From: Microbacterium helvum
GTDB lineage: Bacteria > Actinomycetota > Actinomycetes > Actinomycetales > Microbacteriaceae
DNA: 64,000 nucleotides
Assembly (NCBI RefSeq): GCF_014779795.1
Contig: NZ_JACXZS010000004.1
Location: 248,001 to 312,000 of the forward strand
Direction: 5' to 3'
Under the pieces are notes generated by a model. It worked only from the letters and a program-made list of their open reading frames with translations. It ran no database searches and was not told the origin of the DNA. The translations under genes were made by a program, and so were the position numbers. Below are positions 15,000 to 22,725 of this stretch, piece after piece (position 1 is the first letter of the stretch; each line of letters begins with the position of its first letter).

Positions 15000-15029
15000 A
15001 ATACACCTACGGGCGTACAGCCGCGCTGG
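15000..15029. other. right attachment junction of the element
   Basis: The element arm AATACACCTACGGGCGTACA (15000-15019) precedes the shared GC (15020-15021); from 15022 the sequence is pilin gene again. The arm is the inverted partner of 7291-7310. Confidence 0.85.
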
Positions 15030-15115
15030 TCGTGGTGATCTGGGCCCTCGCGGGGCCGGCTCTCGCCGATCTGTTCGACCAGGCACTCAAGCGCGTCTCC
15101 GGCGCCGGGCTGTAA
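15020..15115 (+). pseudogene. 3' fragment of the interrupted pilin gene
   Basis: 32 codons including the TAA at 15113 encode AALVVVIWALAGPALADLFD followed by QALKRVSGAGL: the membrane-helix half and C-terminus of the pilin whose start is at 7166. The frame is preserved across the junction, and no other change appears, so the gene would be intact after precise excision. The fragment has no start codon of its own next to it. The downstream tadE-like gene starts 5 bp after its stop, so the rest of the tad operon has been cut off from the tadABC promoter by the insertion. Confidence 0.9.
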
Positions 15116-15120
15116 GCGAC

Positions 15121-15555
15121 GTGCGCGTCGTCCTGGTCCGTCTCGTGGCGGGCGTGCGTGCCCGATTGCGGGACGAGCTGCGAGACGACACCGGAGCGAG
15201 CCCCGTCGAGTTCGTGCTCGTCGGCACGCTGCTCACCGTCCTCACCCTTGCGGTGCTCCAGTTCGGCCTGGCTGTCTACGTGCGCAACGTGGTCCACGAC
15301 GCCGCGGTCGAGGGCGCGTATGAGGCGGCGCTCGCCGACACGACGCTCGACGACGGCGCTCGCCGCACCCGCGACATCCTGACGCGCACCGTCGGCGCCG
15401 AGTACGCGACCGACGTCCGCGTGCGCGAGACGGACTCGCTCGGCCACGACGCCATCGAGGTGCGGGTCACCACGACCCTTCCGCTCATCGGGTTGCTGGG
15501 TGCCCCGCAGGCCCTGGAGGTGACGGCCCATGCGCCGGTCGAATCCTTCGACTGA
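15121..15555 (+). CDS. TadE-family pseudopilin
   Basis: 144 aa from a GTG at 15121, 5 bp after the pilin fragment, with no clear ribosome binding site, as expected for a gene translated by coupling. RDDTGASPVEFVLVGTLLTV followed by LTLAVLQFGLAVYVRNVVHD is the TadE signature: an acidic residue (Glu) at the processing-site-like SPVEF and a long N-terminal helix. The remainder is a periplasm-side domain (YEAALADTTLDDGARRTRDI). TadE proteins are minor pilins processed by prepilin peptidase and needed for pilus biogenesis. It overlaps the next gene by 26 bp. Confidence 0.85.
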   Translation: MRVVLVRLVAGVRARLRDELRDDTGASPVEFVLVGTLLTVLTLAVLQFGLAVYVRNVVHDAAVEGAYEAALADTTLDDGARRTRDILTRTVGAEYATDVRVRETDSLGHDAIEVRVTTTLPLIGLLGAPQALEVTAHAPVESFD

Positions 15556-16045
15556 CCCCGGCGCGAGCCGCCCGCGCGGGGTGCGACGCGCGGACCACAC
15601 CGTCGACGTCGACGACCCCGCCGGCGAACGCGGATCGGCGGCGCTCGAGTTCATCCTGCTCGGGTTGCTGCTGCTGGTGCCGATCGTCTATCTGATCGTC
15701 GCGCTGGGTGTCATCCAGGGCCAGAGCCTCGGCGCCGAAGCCGCCGCCCGCCATATCGCACGGGCCGTGTCCACCGCCGCCGACGACGCGGATGCGCGGT
15801 ATCGTGCGACAGCGGTGCTCGCCGCGGTGTCGGACGAGTACGACCTCGACGACGTCGACCTCTCGATCGGATGCACGCCAGCGGGCGCGAGCTGTCCGCG
15901 CGCCGGCGCCACCATCCGCATCACCGTCCGCACGACCGTCGCGCTGCCGCTGGTTCCGCCCGTCCTCGGCCTGGACGAGCTGGCGTCCATCCCCGTCGAG
16001 TCGACCGCGGTCCAGAAGGTGTCGCGATTCTGGAGCGAGCGATGA
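15530..16045 (+). CDS. TadE/TadF-like pseudopilin
   Basis: 171 aa, ATG at 15530 behind GGAGGTGACGG (within the preceding gene). The N-terminal 30 residues are charged, then GERGSAALEFILLGLLLLVP, IVYLIVALGVIQGQ form the TadE-like helix with the conserved Glu. The exported part carries two cysteines (IGCTPAGASCPRAG) that could form a disulfide. It probably is a second minor pilin. It overlaps the next gene by 4 bp (ATGA). Confidence 0.85.
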   Translation: MRRSNPSTDPGASRPRGVRRADHTVDVDDPAGERGSAALEFILLGLLLLVPIVYLIVALGVIQGQSLGAEAAARHIARAVSTAADDADARYRATAVLAAVSDEYDLDDVDLSIGCTPAGASCPRAGATIRITVRTTVALPLVPPVLGLDELASIPVESTAVQKVSRFWSER

Positions 16046-16491
16046 CGGCACAGCTGCTCTCACGGCTGCGGCGCCGGCGCGCACGAGCGTCCGACGACGA
16101 CGGCAGCGTCCTGTTGCTCACGCTGGGCTACGGCATCCTCGCTCTGGCGGTGGTGCTCGTGTGCACGGCGGTGACGAGTCTGTATCTCGCGCAGAAGAAC
16201 CTCGATGCTGTCGCCGCCGCCTCCGCCCTCGCGGCCGCAGACGGCTTCGAGCTCACCGTGACCAGCGACGGAGCCGTCGCCACCCTGTCCGATGCCGACG
16301 TCGAGCGCGAGGCCCAGGCGATGCTGAATGAGATCGGGGGCGACGCGCGCCTCGTCTCCGCGACGGCTCCCGACGGCTCGTCGGCGCGTGTCACCGTCGT
16401 CGGCGCCTGGCATCCTCCGGTGGTCACGGTGTTCGTGCCCGAGGGCGTGCGGCTCGAGGCGACAGCGACCAGTCGCACCGCGCTCCGCTGA
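16042..16491 (+). CDS. TadE/TadG-like protein (Rv3654c-type)
   Basis: 149 aa from the ATG at 16042. DDDGSVLLLTLGYGILALAV followed by VLVCTAVTSLYLAQKNLDAV matches the helicase/secretion-neighbourhood TadE-like family (Rv3654c): a G-S instead of the usual G-x-x-x-E motif, then a helix and a small extracytoplasmic domain ending RLEATATSRTALR. It is the last tad gene; the tRNA-Leu gene follows after 121 bp. Confidence 0.75.
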   Translation: MTAQLLSRLRRRRARASDDDGSVLLLTLGYGILALAVVLVCTAVTSLYLAQKNLDAVAAASALAAADGFELTVTSDGAVATLSDADVEREAQAMLNEIGGDARLVSATAPDGSSARVTVVGAWHPPVVTVFVPEGVRLEATATSRTALR

Positions 16492-16612
16492 TCCGGCCTC
16501 GCGGTATTCGACGCCGCGACGGGCGCCCGGCGCAATCGGCCGAACCCACCTCCGATACGGGGGCCAGCCCCACAGCCGATCGTCAGGCGCCTCAGTAGAC
16601 TGAGACGCACTC

Positions 16613-16694
16613 GCGGGAGTGGTGAAATCGGCAGACACGCAGGATTTAGGTTCCTGTGCCTTCGGGCGTGTGGGTTCAAGTCCCACCTTCCGCA
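16613..16694 (+). tRNA. tRNA-Leu (anticodon UAG)
   Basis: 82 nt. The acceptor stem GCGGGAG pairs with CTTCCGC (one G-U). The anticodon stem-loop CAGGA-TTTAGGT-TCCTG gives anticodon UAG. There is a short variable arm and a T-loop GGTTCAAGTC. CCA is not encoded. A TAGACT -10-like hexamer lies at 16596-16601. Confidence 0.95.
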
Positions 16695-16736
16695 CGCGAG
16701 CTCTCGCATCCTCCGCCGACTACGACGGGATAAACC

Positions 16737-17516
16737 GTGCACGCTGTTCCCACCGCCCTGATTCCCTGGCTGGATCCCGCTGCGATCATCGACTGGGCTG
16801 GCCCCTGGGCGCTCGCGGTCGTGTGCTTCATCGTCTTCGCCGAGACGGGCCTTCTCATCGGCTTCCTTCTCCCCGGCGACACGCTGCTCGTGATCGCTGG
16901 TCTGCTGTCGCACGCCACTCCGCAGGCGCCGCACGGCATCTTCGGCCTCAGCGTGTGGTGGGTGGCGCTGCTCATCGGTCTCGCGGCGTTCATCGGCGGC
17001 GAAGTCGGGTACTACATCGGCCACAAGGGCGGTCCCGCTGTCTTCGAGCGCAAGGAATCGGGGCTCTTCAGCGTCAAGAACGTCGAGCGCACCAACGCGT
17101 TCTTCGAGCGCTTCGGCGGCATCACCGTCATCCTCGCGCGCTTCGTGCCGATCGTCCGCACCTTCGCCCCGGTGGCTGCCGGCATCGGCCACATGAACAA
17201 GTGGATGTACACGCTCTACAACTTCATCGGCGCCGTGCTGTGGGGCTTCGGGCTCACGATGTTCGGCTATCTCATCGGGTTCATCCCGCCGGTGGCCACG
17301 TTCGTCGAGAACTACATCGACCTCATCCTGCTGGCCGCTGTCGGCGGCACCGCGATCATCACGCTGTGGCATTACCTCCGCGAGCGCGGCAAGGCCCGCA
17401 AAGAGGCTGCCGCCGGTGCGGACGTCGTGACGGACCACGCCGAGGCCGAGGCGCTCGTCCTCGACCCCGAGGTGTTCGAGCGCGGACCCGAGCGCGGCGA
17501 GACCCCCAAGGCCTGA
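16737..17516 (+). CDS. DedA-family membrane protein
   Basis: 259 aa from a GTG at 16737. The DedA/SNARE-associated pattern is clear: FAETGLLIGFLLPGDTLLVI, the basic/acidic motif FIGGEVGYYIGHKGGPAVFE, and RFGGITVILARFVPIVRTFA, PVAAGIGHMNKW with the conserved R...P...R...AG. About five membrane helices precede a charged cytoplasmic tail (AEAEALVLDPEVFERGPERG). DedA proteins are undecaprenyl-phosphate or phospholipid flippases, or act in membrane potential homeostasis; the exact substrate cannot be told here. Confidence 0.9.
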   Translation: MHAVPTALIPWLDPAAIIDWAGPWALAVVCFIVFAETGLLIGFLLPGDTLLVIAGLLSHATPQAPHGIFGLSVWWVALLIGLAAFIGGEVGYYIGHKGGPAVFERKESGLFSVKNVERTNAFFERFGGITVILARFVPIVRTFAPVAAGIGHMNKWMYTLYNFIGAVLWGFGLTMFGYLIGFIPPVATFVENYIDLILLAAVGGTAIITLWHYLRERGKARKEAAAGADVVTDHAEAEALVLDPEVFERGPERGETPKA

Positions 17517-17525
17517 GTCGCGGCC

Positions 17526-18425
17526 TCAGGACGCCTTCTTCTTGGCGGTCTTCTTCGCGGCCGGCTTCTTGGTGGATGTCTCGCCCTTGCTCTTGGCAGG
17601 CGTAGAGACCTTCTTTTCGGACCCCGCCCCGCCCTCGCGGGCCGCGCGCGACTTCTCGACGCTCGCCCGCAGCGCGGCCATCAGGTCGATGACCTCACCG
17701 CCCGCTTCTTCTTCCTGCTCGCCGAAGGTCTCCGCCGTGTCGACGGCGTCGCCCTTCTCGAGCTTCGCCTCGATCAGCGTGCGCAGCTCGGCCTGATACT
17801 CGTCGGTGAACTCGTCCGGATCGAAGTCGCTCGAGAAGCTCTCGACGAGGGATGCTGACAGCTCGAGCTCTTTCGCCGAGATCCGCACCGACTCGTCCAG
17901 GGCCGGGAACGCCGCCTCTCGGACCTCGTCTGCCCACAGCAGCGTCTGCAGCACCAGCACGTCCCCGCGGACGCGGAGTGCCGCCAGCCGCGTCTTCTGC
18001 CGCAGTGAGAACCGCACGATGGCAGTGCGGTCGGTCTGCTCGAGGGTCTTGCGCAGCAGCACGTAGGCCTTCGGAGAACTGGAGTCCGGCTCCAGGTAGT
18101 AGGCACGATCCAGAGTCAGCAGGTCGATCTGCTCGCTCGGCACGAACTCGACGACGTCGATCTCGCGGCTGCGCTCGGCCGGAAGGGAGTCCAGGTCGTC
18201 CTTCGTCAGGACGACCGTCTTCTCGCCGTCGTCAAAGGCCTTGTCGATGTCGGAATAGGGCACCACCTCGCCGTCGATCTCGCAGATCCGCTGGTAGCGG
18301 ATGCGGCCGCCGTCCTTGTTGTGCACCTGATGCAGCGAGACGTCGTGGTCCTCGGTCGCGGCGTACACCTTGACCGGGACGTTCACCAGCCCGAACGTCA
18401 GGGCGCCCTTCCAGATCGCTCTCAC
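17526..18425 (-). CDS. ku: non-homologous end-joining protein Ku
   Basis: 299 aa from a GTG at 18425 (MRAIWKGALTFGLVNVPVKV, the canonical bacterial Ku start). The core includes HNKDGGRIRYQRICEIDGEV, EIDVVEFVPSEQIDLLTLDR, AYYLEPD and DEYQAELRTLIEAKLEKGD. The C-terminus is a lysine/alanine-rich tail (KKPAAKKTAKKKAS), as in actinobacterial Ku proteins where it modulates DNA threading. Ku homodimers bind double-strand ends and recruit LigD. It is divergent to ligD with 72 bp between starts, so the two probably share a control region. Confidence 0.97.
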   Translation of the reverse strand: MRAIWKGALTFGLVNVPVKVYAATEDHDVSLHQVHNKDGGRIRYQRICEIDGEVVPYSDIDKAFDDGEKTVVLTKDDLDSLPAERSREIDVVEFVPSEQIDLLTLDRAYYLEPDSSSPKAYVLLRKTLEQTDRTAIVRFSLRQKTRLAALRVRGDVLVLQTLLWADEVREAAFPALDESVRISAKELELSASLVESFSSDFDPDEFTDEYQAELRTLIEAKLEKGDAVDTAETFGEQEEEAGGEVIDLMAALRASVEKSRAAREGGAGSEKKVSTPAKSKGETSTKKPAAKKTAKKKAS

Positions 18426-18497
18426 CCCACCAGTGAACACCAGGGCGCCGACAGCGGGCCACCCCCTTGCGCCGCACGTCGCCGATACTCTGACCAC

Positions 18498-21080
18498 ATG
18501 GCGGGCGACGAGCAGCTGGTGCGCATCGACGGCCGTCGCCTGCGCCTGACGAACCTCGGCAAGGTGCTGTATCCCGAGACGGGGACGACGAAGGGCGAGG
18601 TGATCGACTACTACACCCGCATCGCCCCGCTGCTCATCCCGCATGTCGTCGGCCGGCCGGTCACCCGAAAGCGCTGGCCAGACGGCGTCGGCACCGAGGA
18701 CGACCCGGGCATGGTCTTCTTCGCGAAGGACCTGGAGCGCGGTGCGCCGTCGTGGGTCAGGCGGATGCCGATCCCCCACTCGACCGGGACGAAGGAGTAT
18801 CCGCTCGTCGGGGATGTGCCGACGCTGGTCTACCTCGCACAGGTCGCGAGCCTCGAGCTGCACGTGCCGCAATGGCGGTTCGCCCCCGACGGCGGGCGCG
18901 GGCCGGCGGACCGGCTCGTGCTGGATCTGGACCCCGGTCCCGGCGTGGGCCTCGCCGAGTGCGCCGCCGTCGCGGGCTGGGCCCGGACGATCCTGCTCGG
19001 CATGGGCCTGGAGCCCTACCCGGTGACGAGCGGCAGCAAGGGGATCCACCTGTACACCGCCCTGCCGCCCGGCCAGTCCACCGAGCAGGCCTCCGCGCTG
19101 GCGAACGAGCTCGCCCGCGCGATCGAGGCCGATCATCCGGATCTCGTCGTCAGCAGCATGAAGAAGACCGAGCGTCACGGCAAGGTGCTGATCGACTGGA
19201 GTCAGAACAACGGCTCGAAGACCACGATCGCGCCCTACTCGCTGCGCGGCAGGCTGCATCCCACCGTCGCGGCGCCCCGCACGTGGGAAGAGCTCGATGA
19301 CCCTGACCTGAGACATCTCGACTTCACAGAGGTGCTGGAGCGCCTCGACGACCTCGGCGACCCGATGGCGCCGCTGGGCTTCCACGCGGGCGGGCGGGAG
19401 GCCGAGTCCGGACCGCTCTCGGCCTACATCGCCAAGCGCAGTGCGGACCACACTCCGGAGCCCGTGCCCGCCAACCCGCTCGGCGCGACACCGAGCGACG
19501 AGAAGCCCCGCTTCGTCATCCAGGAGCACCATGCAACTCGCTTGCACTGGGACTTCCGCCTCGAACACGGCGGCGTGCTGGTGAGCTGGGCGGTGCCCCG
19601 CGGCGTGCCGCACTCGTACCGCCGCAACAACCTGGCGGTGATGACCGAAGACCACCCAATGGAGTACGCGACTTTCGAGGGCACGATCCCGGCCGGCGAG
19701 TACGGCGGCGGCACCGTCACGATCTGGGACGAAGGCCGGTACGAGCTGGAGAAGTGGCGCGACGACGAGATCATCGCCACCCTTGAGGGACGTCCGGGCG
19801 GCCCGCTGGGTCGCGTGCGTCTCGCCCTCATCCGCACCGAGGGCGAGGGCGAGAAGTCGAGCTGGCTGTTGCACCGCATGAAGACCGACGCCGACGGACG
19901 CCTGCAGCCCGACGGCGTCGTCGCCGAGCCCAGCGCCCAGGCTGACGAGCCTCGGCGCGGGCGTCCGGTCGCCGCGGCCCGGGATGACCGCGCTGAAAGA
20001 CCGCAGGTGAGTTCCGGTTCACACGAGGCCCCCGAGCCCCGGACTGAGACCCGTGTGAACCGGAAGTTCAATGCGGTTTCTGAGGGGGCATCGTCAGGAG
20101 CGCCGCCCGCTGGCCTCCGGCCGATGCTCGCGACGTCGGCGACGTCGGCGACGGCGAAGCAGGCCGCACAGCGCTGGGGCGATCCGGCGTGGGTGGAGAT
20201 GAAGTGGGACGGCATCCGGGCAGTGGGCGCCTGGGATGGCGAGCGACTGCGCCTGTACGCCCGCAGCGGCAATGAGATCACGCACCGCTACCCGGAGCTG
20301 ACCGACGTCGACGCCCGGCTGGCACCGCAGCCGTGCGTCGTTGACGGCGAACTCGTGGCGCTCGAGCCGGACGGCCGGCCGAGCTTCCCCCTGCTGCAGA
20401 CCCGGATGAACCTCGAACGCGCGGGCGACATCGCGCGCGAGGCGCGCCGGACGCCGGTGCGCTACTACCTGTTCGACATCCTGTCCCACGACGGCGACGA
20501 CCTGGCCGATCTGCCGCTGAGCGAGCGAAGAGACGTGCTCGAAGCGGTGGCGGCGGCATCCATCGATTCCCTCGTCGTGCCGCCCGTGTTCGACGACGTC
20601 GATGCCGCGCTCGAGACGAGCGCGCGGCTCCGGCTGGAAGGTGTGGTGGTGAAGGACCCCACCTCGCCATACCTCCGGGGGCGACGGTCCGAGGCCTGGC
20701 TGAAGGTCAAGCACACCAGCACGCAGGAGGTCGTCATCGCCGGCATCCGCCCGGGCAAGGGTGCGCGATCCGGCACGTTCGGCTCACTGCTGCTCGGGAT
20801 CCCCGGCGCGGACGGACTGCAGTACGCCGGCCGCGTCGGCAGCGGCTTCAGCGAGTCGATGCTCAGCACGCTGATGCGGCGACTCACTCCGCTCCGCAGC
20901 GACGAGAACCCGCTCGTGGGGGTGCCGCCCGCCGACGCGCGCGACGCCCTGTGGGTCCGTCCGGAGCTCGTCGGCGAGGTCGAGTACGGCGAGTTCACCC
21001 CCGGCGGCATCCTGCGCCACCCCCGGTGGCGCGGACTGCGCCCCGACAAGTCCCCCGCCGAGGTGCGACGGGAGGACTGA
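18498..21080 (+). CDS. ligD: multifunctional DNA ligase LigD (Pol-PE-Lig order)
   Basis: 860 aa from the ATG at 18498. The order is mycobacterial: a primase-polymerase domain (about 1-290, with LVLDLDPGPGVGL metal-binding motif and TSGSKGIHLYTALPPG), a 3'-phosphoesterase domain (about 330-480, FVIQEHHATRLHWDFRLEHG with metal-binding His/Asp, GTIPAGEYGGGTV), and an ATP-dependent ligase domain (about 555-860, nucleophile Lys in EMKWDGIRAVG, then VVDGELVAL and EGVVVKDP). The linker before the ligase domain contains a palindromic repeat (20012-20065). It fills in, trims and seals ends held by Ku. Confidence 0.97.
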   Translation: MAGDEQLVRIDGRRLRLTNLGKVLYPETGTTKGEVIDYYTRIAPLLIPHVVGRPVTRKRWPDGVGTEDDPGMVFFAKDLERGAPSWVRRMPIPHSTGTKEYPLVGDVPTLVYLAQVASLELHVPQWRFAPDGGRGPADRLVLDLDPGPGVGLAECAAVAGWARTILLGMGLEPYPVTSGSKGIHLYTALPPGQSTEQASALANELARAIEADHPDLVVSSMKKTERHGKVLIDWSQNNGSKTTIAPYSLRGRLHPTVAAPRTWEELDDPDLRHLDFTEVLERLDDLGDPMAPLGFHAGGREAESGPLSAYIAKRSADHTPEPVPANPLGATPSDEKPRFVIQEHHATRLHWDFRLEHGGVLVSWAVPRGVPHSYRRNNLAVMTEDHPMEYATFEGTIPAGEYGGGTVTIWDEGRYELEKWRDDEIIATLEGRPGGPLGRVRLALIRTEGEGEKSSWLLHRMKTDADGRLQPDGVVAEPSAQADEPRRGRPVAAARDDRAERPQVSSGSHEAPEPRTETRVNRKFNAVSEGASSGAPPAGLRPMLATSATSATAKQAAQRWGDPAWVEMKWDGIRAVGAWDGERLRLYARSGNEITHRYPELTDVDARLAPQPCVVDGELVALEPDGRPSFPLLQTRMNLERAGDIAREARRTPVRYYLFDILSHDGDDLADLPLSERRDVLEAVAAASIDSLVVPPVFDDVDAALETSARLRLEGVVVKDPTSPYLRGRRSEAWLKVKHTSTQEVVIAGIRPGKGARSGTFGSLLLGIPGADGLQYAGRVGSGFSESMLSTLMRRLTPLRSDENPLVGVPPADARDALWVRPELVGEVEYGEFTPGGILRHPRWRGLRPDKSPAEVRRED
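20012..20065. repeat. intragenic 14-bp inverted repeat in the ligD linker
   Basis: TTCCGGTTCACACG (20012-20025) and its exact inverse CGTGTGAACCGGAA (20052-20065) flank a 26-bp GC-rich spacer. The segment falls in the low-conservation linker between the phosphoesterase and ligase domains and keeps the frame open. It looks like a small REP-like palindromic element tolerated inside the gene. Confidence 0.75.
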
Positions 21081-21085
21081 CGCAC

Positions 21086-21997
21086 TCACGCGTGCGCGTC
21101 GTGCTCGACGTGTCCCGCGGGCTCGAGCTGGAAGGTCGAGTGCTCGACGTCGAAGTGCTCCGACAGGCACGTCTGCAGTCCGCTCAGGATGCCGGCGGCC
21201 CGTCCGTCGGCGAGCGCGGCCTCGTCCACGACGACGTGGGCGGTGAACACCGGTGCCCCGCGTGTCAGCTGCCACACGTGCACGTCATGGACGTCGACCA
21301 CGCCCTCCGTGGCCAGGATGTGGTCGCGGATGTCCTGCACGTGGGTGCCCTTCGGCGCCGATTCGGCGAGCACCGAGACGACCTCGCGCAGCAGGCTGAA
21401 CGCCCGGGGGACGATCATGGCCGCGATCAGCAGCGACGCGATGGCGTCGGCCTGATCCCAGCCGGTCGTGACCACAGCGATCGCCGCGACGATCACCGCC
21501 GCCGAGCCGATCAGGTCGCCCATCACCTCGATGTACGCGCCGCGCACGTTGATGCTGTGCCGCTGCGCCGAGCTCAGCAGCCACATCGCGACGGCATTCG
21601 CGACGAGACCCACGATCGCGACGGCGAGCATGAGGCCGCCCTTGACCTCGGCCTGGCCCGGGTTCAGCAGACGCGCCACGCCCTCGAACGCGACCCACGC
21701 CGACAGCAGGATCAGGATGATGCCGTTGATCAGCGCCCCGAACACCTCGGCGCGCTGATAGCCGAAGGTGCGACGGTCGTTCGCGGGACGCGCAGCCACC
21801 GTGCTCGCGATGAGCGCCACCACGAGCGCGGCGGCGTCGGTGAACATGTGCGCGGCGTCCGCGAGCAGCGCGAGCGAGCCCGAGAACGCCGCTCCGACCA
21901 CCTGAACCACCATGACGGTGGAGGTGATCGCGAGCGAGATCGCGAGAAGGCGGCGGTTGCCGGAGCCTCGGATCCCGGTGGGCGCGTGATCGTGCAT
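21086..21997 (-). CDS. cation diffusion facilitator (zinc/cobalt-type exporter)
   Basis: 303 aa from the ATG at 21997, six membrane helices. Helix 2 carries the metal site in LADAAHMFTDA (His-x3-Asp). Helix 5 has RGAYIEVMGDLIGS, where the usual His of the zinc type is Glu, so metal preference may differ. The C-terminal cytoplasmic domain (VVDVHDVHVWQLTRGAPVFT, AHVVVD and FDVEHSTFQLEP) is the dimeric metal-sensing fold. It would export divalent cations using the proton gradient. It is convergent with ligD (5 bp between stops). Confidence 0.93.
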   Translation of the reverse strand: MHDHAPTGIRGSGNRRLLAISLAITSTVMVVQVVGAAFSGSLALLADAAHMFTDAAALVVALIASTVAARPANDRRTFGYQRAEVFGALINGIILILLSAWVAFEGVARLLNPGQAEVKGGLMLAVAIVGLVANAVAMWLLSSAQRHSINVRGAYIEVMGDLIGSAAVIVAAIAVVTTGWDQADAIASLLIAAMIVPRAFSLLREVVSVLAESAPKGTHVQDIRDHILATEGVVDVHDVHVWQLTRGAPVFTAHVVVDEAALADGRAAGILSGLQTCLSEHFDVEHSTFQLEPAGHVEHDAHA

Positions 21998-22107
21998 GCG
22001 CCCAGGCTAAGCCCGGTCCGCGGTCACGCAGGGCCGATTCGGCTAGTCGGGAATGATCGTGATTCTCACTCGCAGCGCGATGCCGCGCCGCGCCCGCGGG
22101 TCGTCGC

Positions 22108-22722
22108 TCACAGCGTCGCGAGGAGCGGCCCGAGCGCGACGAACGCCCGCGAGCGATGGGATGCCGCGTTCTTCTCGTCGGCCGTCCACTCGCCCACGCT
22201 GCGCTCGGCGCCGGGCTCCTGCCCGTCCGGTACGAAGATCGGGTCGTACCCGAAGCCGCCGTCGCCGGACGGGGCGGTCGCGATGCGTCCCGGCCACACG
22301 CCCTCCACGACGTGCTCGACCGGCTGCCTGCCGTCGACGGCGGGCACGACGAGCGCGATCGTCGACACGAACTGCGCCGTGCGGTGCGGATCCGAGATGT
22401 CGGAGATCTGGTCGAGCAGCAGATTCAGGTTCGCGGCGGCATCCTTCGCGTGGCCGGCCCAATAGGCCGAGAACACGCCCGGGGAGCCGCCGAGCACGTC
22501 CACGCACACGCCGGAGTCGTCGGCGAGCGCCGGCAGCCCCGTGTGCACCGCGGCCGCGCGGGCCTTGATGAGGGCGTTCTCGGCGAACGTCACGCCGTCC
22601 TCGACGGGTTCGGGGCCGTCGTAGCCGACCACCTCGATGTCGGGCCGGGTGGCCGCGACGATCGCCTGGAACTCCTCGACCTTGTGCGGGTTGTGCGTCG
22701 CGAGGACGATCTGGCGCGGCAT
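22108..22722 (-). CDS. rdgB: RdgB/HAM1 non-canonical purine NTP pyrophosphatase
   Basis: 204 aa from the ATG at 22722. Key motifs: LATHNPHKVEEFQAI (Thr/Asn/Lys substrate contacts), TFAENALIKARAAA (catalytic Glu), LADDSGVCVDVLGGSPGVFS (Asp-Asp metal/catalytic site), GDGGFGYDPIF and the ending EKNAASHRSRAF. It hydrolyses dITP, ITP and XTP to monophosphates, keeping them out of DNA and RNA. It follows rph by 3 bp in the common actinobacterial order murI-rph-rdgB. Confidence 0.96.
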   Translation of the reverse strand: MPRQIVLATHNPHKVEEFQAIVAATRPDIEVVGYDGPEPVEDGVTFAENALIKARAAAVHTGLPALADDSGVCVDVLGGSPGVFSAYWAGHAKDAAANLNLLLDQISDISDPHRTAQFVSTIALVVPAVDGRQPVEHVVEGVWPGRIATAPSGDGGFGYDPIFVPDGQEPGAERSVGEWTADEKNAASHRSRAFVALGPLLATL

Positions 22723-22725
22723 CCG

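Larger units (their letters stand above)
7289..15021. mobile_element. 7.7-kb serine-integrase element inserted in the pilin gene (satellite-like)
   Basis: The boundaries are defined directly: the two halves of a pilin reading frame flank the element and share GC at the junctions (7289-7290 and 15020-15021). The sequences just inside the ends, AATACACC at 15000-15007 and GGTGTATT at 7303-7310, lie exactly 20 bases from the shared dinucleotide on each side, as expected for the two arms of a serine-integrase attP. Content from right to left: integrase, promoter and operator, three coupled genes including a RepA-like ATPase, a repeat-rich segment, five further coupled small genes, then a terminase-small-subunit-like gene (+) and a putative ADP-ribosyltransferase gene (-). 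No portal, capsid, tail, large terminase, relaxase or conjugation genes are present. The order integrase-rep-terS resembles phage-inducible chromosomal islands, so a phage satellite is the favoured reading; an integrated plasmid is the alternative. Confidence 0.9.

Noticed and set aside
16613..16694. tRNA-Leu as the integration site of the element
   Set aside because: The tRNA lies 1.6 kb beyond the element and is intact; the element ends are fixed by the split pilin frame.
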